The notes beneath the pieces were generated by a model. That model had not been told where the DNA came from, did no database searches, and saw only the letters and a program-made list of their open reading frames with translations. Below, piece by piece: positions 1 through 6,272 of a stretch of DNA of 7,966 nucleotides. Each line of letters opens with the position of its first letter. Position 1 is the stretch's first letter. The stretch lies in contig VHCR01000056.1 of assembly GCA_016871655.1 (NCBI GenBank), positions 1 to 7,966 on the forward strand, in the 5' to 3' direction. The translations under genes were made by a program, and so were the position numbers. The DNA comes from Verrucomicrobiota bacterium. Its GTDB lineage: Bacteria > Verrucomicrobiota > Verrucomicrobiia > Chthoniobacterales > UBA6821.

Positions 1-231
1 GAACATTCCGCCCAGAACAGCAATTTCGGAGGTGATGGGTAAAATCGTAAAGGCAGCAAGAGTAGAGGCTAGTTTTTGACGTTCTTTTTCATGGCGCGTT
101 CCTTGATAAAGCTCAGCCACGTTTATAACAGAAAGGTAAAGGTCGCGGTGGTGCTGTTCGATTGCAGTAATTCCGGATGCATGACCTCTTAAATAATCGA
201 TGAGAATGTCAGTGTCGACCAGGTAACTCAT
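1..231 (-). CDS. vapC: VapC-family PIN-domain toxin, C-terminal part beyond the window edge
   Basis: The frame is open from ATG at 231-229 to the left edge, giving 77 residues of a family usually about 125-140 long; the C-terminal part lies outside the window. The N-terminus MSYLVDTDILIDYLRG is the classic PIN opening, with the first catalytic acid at D6. A second family signature, NVAELYQGTR, carries acid E40. Family knowledge: VapC toxins are Mg-dependent endoribonucleases that cleave tRNA or rRNA and are held inactive by the cognate VapB. The later acidic residues of the active site cannot be checked here. The start is 3 nt after the antitoxin stop, and no clear SD precedes it, so translational coupling to vapB is likely. 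I infer a type II toxin-antitoxin operon; whether the toxin is intact is unknown. Confidence 0.88.
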   Translation of the reverse strand, partial: MSYLVDTDILIDYLRGHASGITAIEQHHRDLYLSVINVAELYQGTRHEKERQKLASTLAAFTILPITSEIAVLGGMF

Positions 232-234
232 GAT

Positions 235-468
235 TTAAAACCGATCGAATTCGGCTCGCAGTTTTCTCACATCCAAAACATCTTTTCGATTTTTCCACAT
301 ACCGCGAGCAGTGCGCAATTTTTTGAGTTTATTATTTTCGTCTCGCCGAGACAAAAATTCATCAATAGCACAACGAATCAGCTCGCTCTTTCCCTGGTCC
401 AAGAGATGAGCCAGGCGAGCTAAGGATTGGTTTTGAGAAGTCGTGAGATAAATCTGAGTGCGAGTCAT
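235..468 (-). CDS. vapB: VapB-type ribbon-helix-helix antitoxin
   Basis: This 77-residue protein lies directly upstream of the PIN toxin on the same strand. Residues 1-10 (MTRTQIYLTT) form the DNA-binding beta strand typical of ribbon-helix-helix (CopG/MetJ-type) repressors. Residues about 12-43 form the two helices and include the GKSELIRCAIDEFL core. The C-terminal tail, with GMWKNRKD (56-63) and LRAEFDRF (70-77), has the W..R.D...LR.E.DRF pattern of VapB tails that sit in the VapC active-site groove. Expected roles are neutralising VapC by direct binding and repressing its own operon as a dimer or VapBC complex. ATG at 468-466 is the only start that preserves the beta strand. There is no SD, and the predicted promoter leaves almost no 5' leader, so the mRNA may be leaderless. 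Confidence 0.88.
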   Translation of the reverse strand: MTRTQIYLTTSQNQSLARLAHLLDQGKSELIRCAIDEFLSRRDENNKLKKLRTARGMWKNRKDVLDVRKLRAEFDRF

Positions 469-482
469 ACATCATAATGTAT
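467..482. promoter_or_regulatory. Palindromic operator over the vapB start and -10 box
   Basis: ATACAT (467-472) and ATGTAT (477-482) are a perfect 6-bp inverted repeat with a 4-bp spacer. The site covers the predicted -10 box, the expected transcription start and two bases of the vapB start codon. This is where ribbon-helix-helix antitoxins usually bind to autoregulate their operons. Binding by VapB is inferred from position and symmetry. Confidence 0.55.
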
Positions 483-505
483 AAACTCTTTGATGCTTTT
501 GTCAA
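478..505 (-). promoter_or_regulatory. Predicted sigma70-type promoter of vapBC
   Basis: Read on the minus strand, a perfect TTGACA (505-500) is followed after 16 bp by TATACA (483-478). TACATT with an 18-bp spacer is an alternative -10. Transcription would begin near position 470, about 2 nt before the vapB ATG, predicting a leaderless or nearly leaderless message. This is the best -35/-10 match I found in the window. Confidence 0.62.
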
Positions 506-532
506 CTTTCATACGTAGAGGTGAAGGCTCAA

Positions 533-559
533 GGGGCTAAAAATAGGCCCTATTTTTTT
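533..559 (+). terminator. Weak terminator-like hairpin without an upstream plus-strand gene in view
   Basis: GGGC (534-537) pairs with GCCC (547-550). A TA/TA extension and a one-base bulge at 546 close an AAAA loop, and seven T follow at 553-559. The shape is that of a small intrinsic terminator on the plus strand. It lies behind the divergent vapBC promoter, where no plus-strand gene ends. It may end antisense or spurious transcription, or be chance in AT-rich DNA. Confidence 0.25.
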
Positions 560-813
560 CAAAATCAGTTCCGGATAGCAGAGAGTGGGGGGCTTTCTAC
601 AGAGAAGAATTTCTGGAGAACGCCATTAGGGAGATAGCGAACTATTCATAATATGCTTATTTCGAGAATGATCTAAAAAAATACTAATCTCAGCGCGCCC
701 TCATTTTCAGGGGTATCATCATAGCACCCCCTCTAAAATCGAGGCTTTAAAGGCCATTTGCGGCGTTTTTACGAAAGAGGGACTTGGATAAGGAATGGGT
801 AATTTTCATGAAG

Positions 814-829
814 AAGTTATATTTAACTT
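814..829. promoter_or_regulatory. AAGTTA inverted repeat upstream of dprA
   Basis: AAGTTA (814-819) and TAACTT (824-829) form a perfect 6-bp inverted repeat with a 4-bp spacer. A further AAGTTA half-site lies at 839-844. The arrangement, about 100 bp before dprA, would suit a dimeric regulator, but no regulator is identifiable and AT-rich DNA gives such repeats by chance. Confidence 0.25.
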
Positions 830-872
830 ATTTATAGAAAGTTAAGAAAAAAATCAAAGTTTGATGGCTAAT

Positions 873-913
873 CCCATGAGTTTACATTTCTTTGTGGACA
901 TGGGCTGATTTTT
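873..913 (+). terminator. Strong hairpin plus T-tract in the dprA leader: terminator or attenuator
   Basis: CCCATG (873-878) pairs with CATGGG (899-904). After an AG bulge (879-880), TTTACA (881-886) pairs with TGTGGA (893-898) using two G-U pairs. The loop is TTTCTT (887-892). The 12-bp stem is followed by CTGATTTTTC, with T at 909-913. It ends only 18 bp before the dprA ATG on the same strand. No plus-strand gene in view ends before it, so a leader terminator or attenuator controlling dprA-topB is the natural reading. Confidence 0.5.
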
Positions 914-924
914 CTGTTACACGC

Positions 925-929
925 AGAGG
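925..929 (+). promoter_or_regulatory. Ribosome binding site of dprA, short spacing
   Basis: AGAGG lies only 2 nt before the ATG at 932, tighter than the usual 5-9 nt. It is still the only SD-like sequence in front of any start in the window. It supports the 932 start, which also gives the correct DprA N-terminus. Confidence 0.45.
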
Positions 930-931
930 TC

Positions 932-2026
932 ATGAATGAAACCGAAGCCTCCATTGTCCTCAATATGCTCCCGCACGTCGGGCCGATGCGATTTCAAAAA
1001 TTGCACAGGCATTTTGGTTCAGCGGTGACAATTTTGAAAGCGACGGGGGATCAGCTGCGTCAGATTCCAGGAATTGGGGAGGAGGTTTCGAGTTCGATTC
1101 GCAATTGGGAGAAGGAGGTTGATCTTGCTGCCGAGTTAAAATTGGTGAGCGAGGCTGGCGCGCGTGTGGTGGTTGCGGCTGATTCAGAATATCCGTCGCT
1201 TTTGCGAGAGATCGCTGATCCGCCTATCGTGCTTTATGTTTTGGGAAATTTGATCGAACAAGATCAGCGTCAGGGGATCGGTGTCGTTGGCTCGCGAATG
1301 GCGAGTCATTATGCGTTGGAAGCAGCAAAGAAATTGAGTTATCAACTTGCCTACGCAGGTCTGACTATTTACAGCGGTCTCGCACGAGGAATCGATACAG
1401 CTGCTCATCAAGCAGCGTTGGCGGCGAAGGGGCGGACGGTCGCTGTTTTGGGAAGTGGTCTTGGAAAACTTTATCCCCGTGAGAATGAACTCCTCGCAGA
1501 AAAAATTGCTCAATCGGGCGCAGTGATCAGTGAATTTTCGATGAACACACCGCCTTCGAAGCAGAGTTTTCCAAAACGCAATCGGATTATCAGTGGTTGT
1601 TCGTTTGGCGTCTTGGTGGTTGAAGCAGGTGCTCATAGCGGTGCACTCATTAGCGCTAATCAGGCTCTCGAGCAAGGGCGCTCGCTCTACGCGATTCCAG
1701 GAAGAATCGATCAAGCGACGGCGATTGGATCAAATCGTTTGATCCAGCAGGGAGCGAAGCTCGTGATCGAAGCGACTGACATTCTCAACGACTTGCCGTT
1801 GCTTTTTTCGGAGGTTCCGACGTTGGCGCCGAGTCAGCCAAAAAATCTTCTCGTTGCGGAAGACCTTGCAATTTATCACGCAATCGACAATGATCCCACT
1901 CCCATTGATCAGATTATTAAAAAATCGGGTTTGCCAGCAGCATCAGTCTCTTCTAGGTTGCTCGCTCTAGAACTCGCTGGTCATGTGCGTGCTCTCCCGG
2001 GGCAATGTTACGTTAAACTAATTTGA
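932..2026 (+). CDS. dprA: DNA-processing protein DprA (Smf), RecA loader for transforming DNA
   Basis: This is a full-length DprA of 364 residues. Residues 1-65 form the helical N-terminal part, with a helix-hairpin-helix-like PGIGEEVSSSI near 46-56. Residues about 70-285 form the Rossmann-like DprA core: GVVGSR (117-122), SGLARGIDTAAH (148-159), LGSG..KLYPREN (173-185), FPKRNRIISG (213-222), EAGAHSGALISA (231-242) and YAIPG. Residues about 305-364 form the winged-helix C-terminal domain. Family knowledge: DprA binds incoming single-stranded DNA in the cytoplasm, protects it and loads RecA during natural transformation. In EAGAHSGALISA, H235 occupies a position that I recall is often arginine in the family. 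The start at 932 gives the expected N-terminus. The gene heads a tight unit with the topoisomerase 3 nt downstream, and a hairpin precedes it. Confidence 0.96.
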   Translation: MNETEASIVLNMLPHVGPMRFQKLHRHFGSAVTILKATGDQLRQIPGIGEEVSSSIRNWEKEVDLAAELKLVSEAGARVVVAADSEYPSLLREIADPPIVLYVLGNLIEQDQRQGIGVVGSRMASHYALEAAKKLSYQLAYAGLTIYSGLARGIDTAAHQAALAAKGRTVAVLGSGLGKLYPRENELLAEKIAQSGAVISEFSMNTPPSKQSFPKRNRIISGCSFGVLVVEAGAHSGALISANQALEQGRSLYAIPGRIDQATAIGSNRLIQQGAKLVIEATDILNDLPLLFSEVPTLAPSQPKNLLVAEDLAIYHAIDNDPTPIDQIIKKSGLPAASVSSRLLALELAGHVRALPGQCYVKLI

Positions 2027-2029
2027 AAA

Positions 2030-4546
2030 ATGTCTAAAACGTTAGTCATCGCAGAAAAACCAAGTGTTGCAGCTGATCTCAATAAAGCCTTAGGAGGTAA
2101 AGGAGCGAAAGCGGAATTTTTTGAGGTGGGAGATTATATCATCACTTCTGCCGTTGGTCATTTGGCCGAGCTTTGTTTGCCAAACTCCATGACTAAAGGG
2201 AAAGGGATTTCTTGGAAGCTTTCGTCGCTCCCGATCATTCCCGATCACTTCGAGCTCAAACCGATCCCTCGCTCTGCCGAACGTTTGTCGCTGGTCAAAA
2301 AATTACTCAAGCGTGCCGATGTTACTGCCGTCATCAATGCCTGCGACGCCGGCCGCGAAGGAGAATTAATTTTTCACAACATCATGCAAATTTCCGGCGT
2401 CAAAAAACCAGTGCAGCGGCTCTGGTTGCAATCGATGACGCAAGATTCAATTCGTGCGGGCTTTGCAGCGCTTCGTCCTGCTAAGGAGATGGAGGATCTC
2501 GCGGCAGCCGCCATCTGCCGTGCTGAGAGCGATTGGCTTGTTGGAATCAACAGCACGCGGGCTTTGACGGCGGTGAATTCGGGCGATCGAGGCTTCCAGC
2601 TCACGCCCGTTGGACGCGTTCAGACGCCGACCTTAGCTATTCTTTCCGAGAGGGAAGAGCGGATTCGAAATTTTGTTCCGAAAACTTATTACGAAGTTCA
2701 TGCAACGTTTGAAGTTCAAGCCGGAAATTATGCAGGACGCTGGTTTCATCCCAATTTTAAAAAGGGAGAGGAAGAGGATGCGAAGGCGGAGCGGATTTGG
2801 GATGAAGAGCGGGCGCTAGCGATTGTGGATCGCTGCCAAGGTCAACTCGGCATCGTCGAAGAGCAGAAAAAAGCAACAACGCAAGCGGCGCCGTTGTTGT
2901 ATGATTTGACCTCGTTGCAGCGGGAGGCCAACAGCCGTTTTGGTTTTAGTGCCAAACGAACACTGCAGCTCGCGCAGCGCCTCTATGAACATCACAAAGT
3001 CTTGACCTATCCACGTACGGATTCTCGTTATCTTCCCGAAGATAATGTGGGCATTGTTCGGAAAGCGTTAGAAGGTTTAGAAGGGGGGCTTGAAAAACAT
3101 GTCGCTCTCCTTTTTGAAAAAGGATGGTTTGTGAAGACCGGAAAAGTTTTCAACAATGCGAAAGTTTCCGATCACCATGCGATCATTCCGACGGGAGCCT
3201 CGATTGAGAAGTTAGATGAAGCCGAGATGAAGCTCTATCAGATGGTCGCGCAGCGCCTGGTGGCGATTTTTTATCCTGCGGCTCGCTTTGATGTGACGAC
3301 ACGGATCACACGCGTTGCCGAGGAGCATTTTAAGAGCGAAGGAAAAATTTTGACCGATCCAGGCTGGCTTGCTGTTTACGGGAAAAAATTGGAGAACGAG
3401 GATGACGATAAAATTTTAGTGCCCATCGCCGTAGTTAGCGGAAAAAATGAAGAGGCTCGTACAGTCGAGGTTGAAGCCCGTGAAGCTCAGACCCGTCCGC
3501 CGGCTCGCTTTACCGAAGCCACACTGCTGAGCGCAATGGAAGGGGCAGGGAAGTTGGTTGAAGATGAAGAGCTGCGCGAGGCGATGAGCCAGCGTGGGCT
3601 TGGAACGCCAGCAACACGGGCCGCGATTATTGAGGGGCTTTTGCTCGATGGGTACGTGGCCCGTGAGGGACGCGAGCTTGCTGCAACGAGTAAGGGAATG
3701 GCCTTGATCAATCTCCTGCATCACATCGGCATTGCTGCATTGACTTCGCCCGAGATGACCGGAGAATGGGAGTTCAAGCTCAAAGGAATCGAGCAGCATC
3801 AAGTCCAGCGGGAAAAATTCATGGAAGAGATTTGTCGCTTCACGCGTGAGATCGTGGAAAAAGCAAAAGGGTTTCAAGACGACGATGGAAGTTTTCCTGA
3901 CTTAGAGGTGGTTTGTCCAAAATGCGGCAAAGGTCCTTTTGCTGAAAACGTGCGGCAATTTAAATGTCGCGAGTGTGGTTGGAGTCTCTGGAAATCGCTC
4001 GCCAGCCGGCCTCTGGAGCGAGAAGAAATCAAGGAGCTTCTCGAAAAGAAAAAGGTGGGGCCACTCGAAGGATTCCGAAGCCGTTTTGGGAAGAGCTTTG
4101 CGGCAATGTTGCTCCTCGATGAGGAATTGAAACCAAAATTTTCTTTTAGTGAAGAGGGAAATGAAGAAGCAGCGGCTCAGCTACAGCAAGCGGAGGCAAT
4201 TGCCTCTTGTCCGCTTTGCAAGACCGGGATGATTCGGGAGGGGATGAATGCTTTTGTATGCGATCAAACTCTCACCAAGAAGTGTTCGTTCCGAATGGGG
4301 AAAACCATTTTGCAGCAGCCGATCACGCGCGAGCAGGTGGTCAAGCTGGCAGAGGGAGGCAAGACCGATTTCCTCTCCGGATTTGTTTCTAAGAAGGGTC
4401 GCAAGTTTTCAGCCCTCCTCAAACTCGAAGGGGGAAAAGTCAGTTTTGAATTTGCTCCAAGGGCTGCTGGAAAAAAAGTCGCGAAGTCTAAAACAGGAAA
4501 AAATTTAAAGCAAGTAATACCGAAAGAAAAAAAAACGAAGGCGTAA
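2030..4546 (+). CDS. topB: Type IA DNA topoisomerase, topoisomerase III (TopB) type with two C-terminal Zn-finger/repeat modules
   Basis: This 838-residue enzyme cuts one DNA strand through a 5'-phosphotyrosine link and relaxes or decatenates DNA with single-stranded regions. The opening VIAEKPSVA (6-14, acid E9) and SAVGHLAEL are TopB-like; TopA typically starts with V.SPAKA. The Toprim signature DAGREGE is at 106-112, and GRVQTPTL follows in the core. The catalytic tyrosine is Y327 in TYPRTDSRYLP. The C-terminus has two modules: four cysteines C629/C632/C646/C649 followed by a GPLEGF..FGKSF repeat (676 on), then C727/C730/C744/C752 followed by a similar LSGF..KKGRKF repeat (782 on). A lysine-rich tail closes the protein. 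Extra C-terminal modules make it longer than E. coli TopB (about 650). The start follows the dprA stop after AAA with no SD, so termination-reinitiation coupling is likely. Strict topA orthology is less likely. Confidence 0.93.
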   Translation: MSKTLVIAEKPSVAADLNKALGGKGAKAEFFEVGDYIITSAVGHLAELCLPNSMTKGKGISWKLSSLPIIPDHFELKPIPRSAERLSLVKKLLKRADVTAVINACDAGREGELIFHNIMQISGVKKPVQRLWLQSMTQDSIRAGFAALRPAKEMEDLAAAAICRAESDWLVGINSTRALTAVNSGDRGFQLTPVGRVQTPTLAILSEREERIRNFVPKTYYEVHATFEVQAGNYAGRWFHPNFKKGEEEDAKAERIWDEERALAIVDRCQGQLGIVEEQKKATTQAAPLLYDLTSLQREANSRFGFSAKRTLQLAQRLYEHHKVLTYPRTDSRYLPEDNVGIVRKALEGLEGGLEKHVALLFEKGWFVKTGKVFNNAKVSDHHAIIPTGASIEKLDEAEMKLYQMVAQRLVAIFYPAARFDVTTRITRVAEEHFKSEGKILTDPGWLAVYGKKLENEDDDKILVPIAVVSGKNEEARTVEVEAREAQTRPPARFTEATLLSAMEGAGKLVEDEELREAMSQRGLGTPATRAAIIEGLLLDGYVAREGRELAATSKGMALINLLHHIGIAALTSPEMTGEWEFKLKGIEQHQVQREKFMEEICRFTREIVEKAKGFQDDDGSFPDLEVVCPKCGKGPFAENVRQFKCRECGWSLWKSLASRPLEREEIKELLEKKKVGPLEGFRSRFGKSFAAMLLLDEELKPKFSFSEEGNEEAAAQLQQAEAIASCPLCKTGMIREGMNAFVCDQTLTKKCSFRMGKTILQQPITREQVVKLAEGGKTDFLSGFVSKKGRKFSALLKLEGGKVSFEFAPRAAGKKVAKSKTGKNLKQVIPKEKKTKA

Positions 4547-4591
4547 AAAAATTCTTTACCCCATCATCTTCACTCGTCACTCTCAAAAACC

Positions 4592-6100
4592 ATGATCTCA
4601 CTACCAACTCAAGAACACAAAAAAATCTCGCTCTTTAGTGCTGTAACATTAGGCGTCACGGCCATGATTGGCTCTGGCTGGCTCTTTAGTGCTCAGCTTA
4701 ATGCGCGTTTGGCGGGAAATTATGGATTTATCGCCTGGTTTTTAGCTGGAGCACTCGTGGTCGGGATTGGGCTTTGTTTTTCTCAAGTAGTTTCTGTTTA
4801 CCCAGTGCGTGGGGCAACCTCTCGTGCGAGTATTTTATCTCACAATGCGATTTTTGGAATGCCTTTTTCTTTTGCCGGGTGGTTTGGGTTGATGGTAACC
4901 GTGGCAACCGAAGCGCAAGCTACCACGGAATATCTCTCAGCATGTATCAAAAATATCGGCTTCATGACCGATACAGGATTGACGCTCAATGGGAAATTAT
5001 TTGCTTCAGCAATCTTGTTTGTCTACCTCGCAGTCAATTTTTATGGAGTCAAATTGCTCGCAAAAATTAACAACACGGTGACGGCACTTAAAGTTTTTAC
5101 GCCTCTTTTTGCTATTACGGTTTTATTTATCGCTCATTTTGATAAAAGCAATTTTAGTTTACCTTCGAATGTCGCCTATGGATGGGGATCAGCCTTCACG
5201 GCGATTATCGGAGCTGGATTGATTTATGCTTATAATGGTTTTCAATTAGCCGTCGCCTTTGCCAGTGAGATTGAAAATCCGAAACGGAATGTTCCTTTGT
5301 CCATTATTATTTCTGTGGGACTCGTAATGTTTGTTTACATGGCGCTACAACTTTCTTTCATGGGAGCTGTTCCGCATGATCTTTTAGCGACAGGATGGAG
5401 CTCTCTCAATTTTCATTCGCCTTTGATTAACTTGGCCCTCTTGCTGGGGCTTAACTTTTTAGTTTTGCTCCTCATGGCCGATAGTGTCCTGAGTCCTTCT
5501 GGAACAGGGTATGCTTACCTTGGAGCTTGTTCTCGGATGTTTTATGCGATGGCCGTTGAAGGGCAACTGCCAAAATGGTGTATTGCTAAACTCAATCCCA
5601 TTTACAATTTGTGCCGACGTTCGTTGGTCATCAACTGGATTATTGTCACGGTGGTGCTCTGGAATTCTGCAAGCTGGGCTTCGCTGATGGTGATTGTGAC
5701 CGGATATCAAGTAATCGGCTACATGGCTGCGCCGATCAGCATGGGAGGAATCAAACCGCAGACACGCATTTTTGGCGGTCTCATTTTTATTCTTTTAGGA
5801 CTTTTGATGATTACGGTGCCACTTCACGACTTGATCATGATGAATATCTCGTTGATGATCTTGATGGCTTTTTATGGAATGGTTCAATTGAGGAAAAATA
5901 TTCACTGGAAGGCTCTCTTGATTATGATTGCTCCGTTCATGATTTATCTCTGGATGCTCTATGTTTACCAAAATATTTTCTATATTAGTGCTATCTCTCT
6001 CTTGTTTTATTGGATCATGACAAGCCAACGCTATGTCGAGTTTTGTAAACAATATCGGACGGAAGGAATCTCGCTCAATGATGAGGATTTAGCGCATTGA
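4592..6100 (+). CDS. APC-superfamily permease, AspP/YveA-like, first of a tandem pair
   Basis: This 502-residue, very hydrophobic protein has about 12 membrane segments, roughly at 14-35, 45-69, 86-108, 134-155, 166-182, 198-220, 237-260, 277-297, 342-366, 394-411, 414-434 and 440-475 (the last span may be two helices). TM1 holds MIGSGWLF (25-32), the APC TM1 motif in the form I recall from B. subtilis AspP/YveA, an aspartate:proton symporter. FASEIENPKRNVP (223-235) is the typical APC cytoplasmic loop. The expected role is proton-coupled uptake or exchange of an amino acid or related solute in the inner membrane; the substrate is not readable. The start is 45 nt after topB with no SD and no terminator between, so read-through from the dprA-topB unit is possible. 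The next gene is a paralogue, about 80% identical up to residue 392 and about 45% after it (counted by eye). Confidence 0.88.
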   Translation: MISLPTQEHKKISLFSAVTLGVTAMIGSGWLFSAQLNARLAGNYGFIAWFLAGALVVGIGLCFSQVVSVYPVRGATSRASILSHNAIFGMPFSFAGWFGLMVTVATEAQATTEYLSACIKNIGFMTDTGLTLNGKLFASAILFVYLAVNFYGVKLLAKINNTVTALKVFTPLFAITVLFIAHFDKSNFSLPSNVAYGWGSAFTAIIGAGLIYAYNGFQLAVAFASEIENPKRNVPLSIIISVGLVMFVYMALQLSFMGAVPHDLLATGWSSLNFHSPLINLALLLGLNFLVLLLMADSVLSPSGTGYAYLGACSRMFYAMAVEGQLPKWCIAKLNPIYNLCRRSLVINWIIVTVVLWNSASWASLMVIVTGYQVIGYMAAPISMGGIKPQTRIFGGLIFILLGLLMITVPLHDLIMMNISLMILMAFYGMVQLRKNIHWKALLIMIAPFMIYLWMLYVYQNIFYISAISLLFYWIMTSQRYVEFCKQYRTEGISLNDEDLAH

Positions 6101-6156
6101 GGACTGCAGAAAAAGAATTTACAGGGATGGAAGGGATGAAGAGGAAAGGCTATGAA

Positions 6157-6184
6157 TTCCCGCCTTCGCGGGAGCAAGTTTTTT
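6157..6184 (+). terminator. Intrinsic terminator-like hairpin after the first permease
   Basis: TCCCGC (6158-6163) pairs perfectly with GCGGGA (6168-6173) around a CTTC loop. Six T follow at 6179-6184 after a GCAAG gap. It lies 57 bp past the first permease stop and inside the MITE-like element. The stem also resembles the dispersed palindrome ATTCCCGCCTTCGCGGGAAT seen in many genomes, so it may be a repeat acting as a terminator. The gap before the T-run makes termination efficiency uncertain. Confidence 0.5.
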
Positions 6185-6222
6185 GAGATTGATTGTTTAA
6201 AAAAGTTCAATGGGATGTTGAT

Positions 6223-6237
6223 ATCAAAAATTTTGAT
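6223..6237. promoter_or_regulatory. A/T-rich palindrome before the second permease
   Basis: ATCAAAA (6223-6229) and TTTTGAT (6231-6237) are perfect 7-bp arms around a single A. The site lies 36 bp before the GTG start, where an operator or promoter core would sit. No clear -35/-10 pair could be placed. It may be an operator or simply part of the repeat element. Confidence 0.3.
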
Positions 6238-6272
6238 GATATTCTCATTTCGCTTTTATCCCTTTCATCCCT

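Larger units (their letters stand above)
469..931. other. Divergent vapBC-dprA intergenic region, no gene recognised
   Basis: These 463 bp are AT-rich and contain many stops in the frames I read. I found no tRNA-like cloverleaf and no recognisable protein. The region holds the vapBC promoter and operator, a terminator-like hairpin at 533-559, an AAGTTA inverted repeat at 814-829, and a strong hairpin plus T-tract at 873-913. The stretch 561-810 contains only weak short repeats. No convincing sigma70 promoter for dprA could be placed, although one must lie here or be non-canonical. Confidence 0.6.
6121..6272. repeat. MITE-like element with about 29-bp imperfect terminal inverted repeats
   Basis: The left end (6121-6149) begins ACAGGGATGGAAGGGATGAA. 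The reverse complement of the right end (6272-6244) begins ACAGGGATGAAAGGGATAAA. They match at 18 of the first 20 and about 23 of 29 positions. The 152-bp unit fills nearly the whole spacer between the permeases and contains a GC hairpin and an A/T palindrome but no ORF. GAAT occurs next to each outer end, but no exact target duplication is seen. Similar repeats are, from memory, scattered between genes in Verrucomicrobiota. Its right end touches the GTG start of the second permease. Confidence 0.55.

Noticed and set aside
709..732. AGGGG...CCCCT hairpin in the vapBC-dprA spacer
   Set aside because: Only 5-6 bp with a loop of about 14 nt and no following T-run; weak compared with the structure at 873-913.
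1184..1714. Long minus-strand open frame inside dprA
   Set aside because: It lies wholly opposite strongly conserved DprA motifs, has no recognisable family, and its composition is that of a complementary shadow.
3416..3877. Minus-strand open frames inside topB
   Set aside because: They lie opposite conserved topoisomerase coding sequence, with no SD, promoter or known domain.
2030..4546. Naming the topoisomerase topA because it follows dprA
   Set aside because: The AEKPS opening, SAVGHL motif and spacing to Y327 fit TopB; TopA normally opens with V.SPAKA. Position alone is insufficient.
4547..4591. Possible terminator or repeat copy between topB and the first permease
   Set aside because: The 45-bp gap has no hairpin. 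The slight similarity of TTTACCCCATCATC to the repeat arm before the second permease is too degenerate to call.
5611..5988. 125-codon plus-strand frame within the first permease
   Set aside because: It is an out-of-frame reading of conserved permease codons, and the paralogue does not keep a matching frame of this length.
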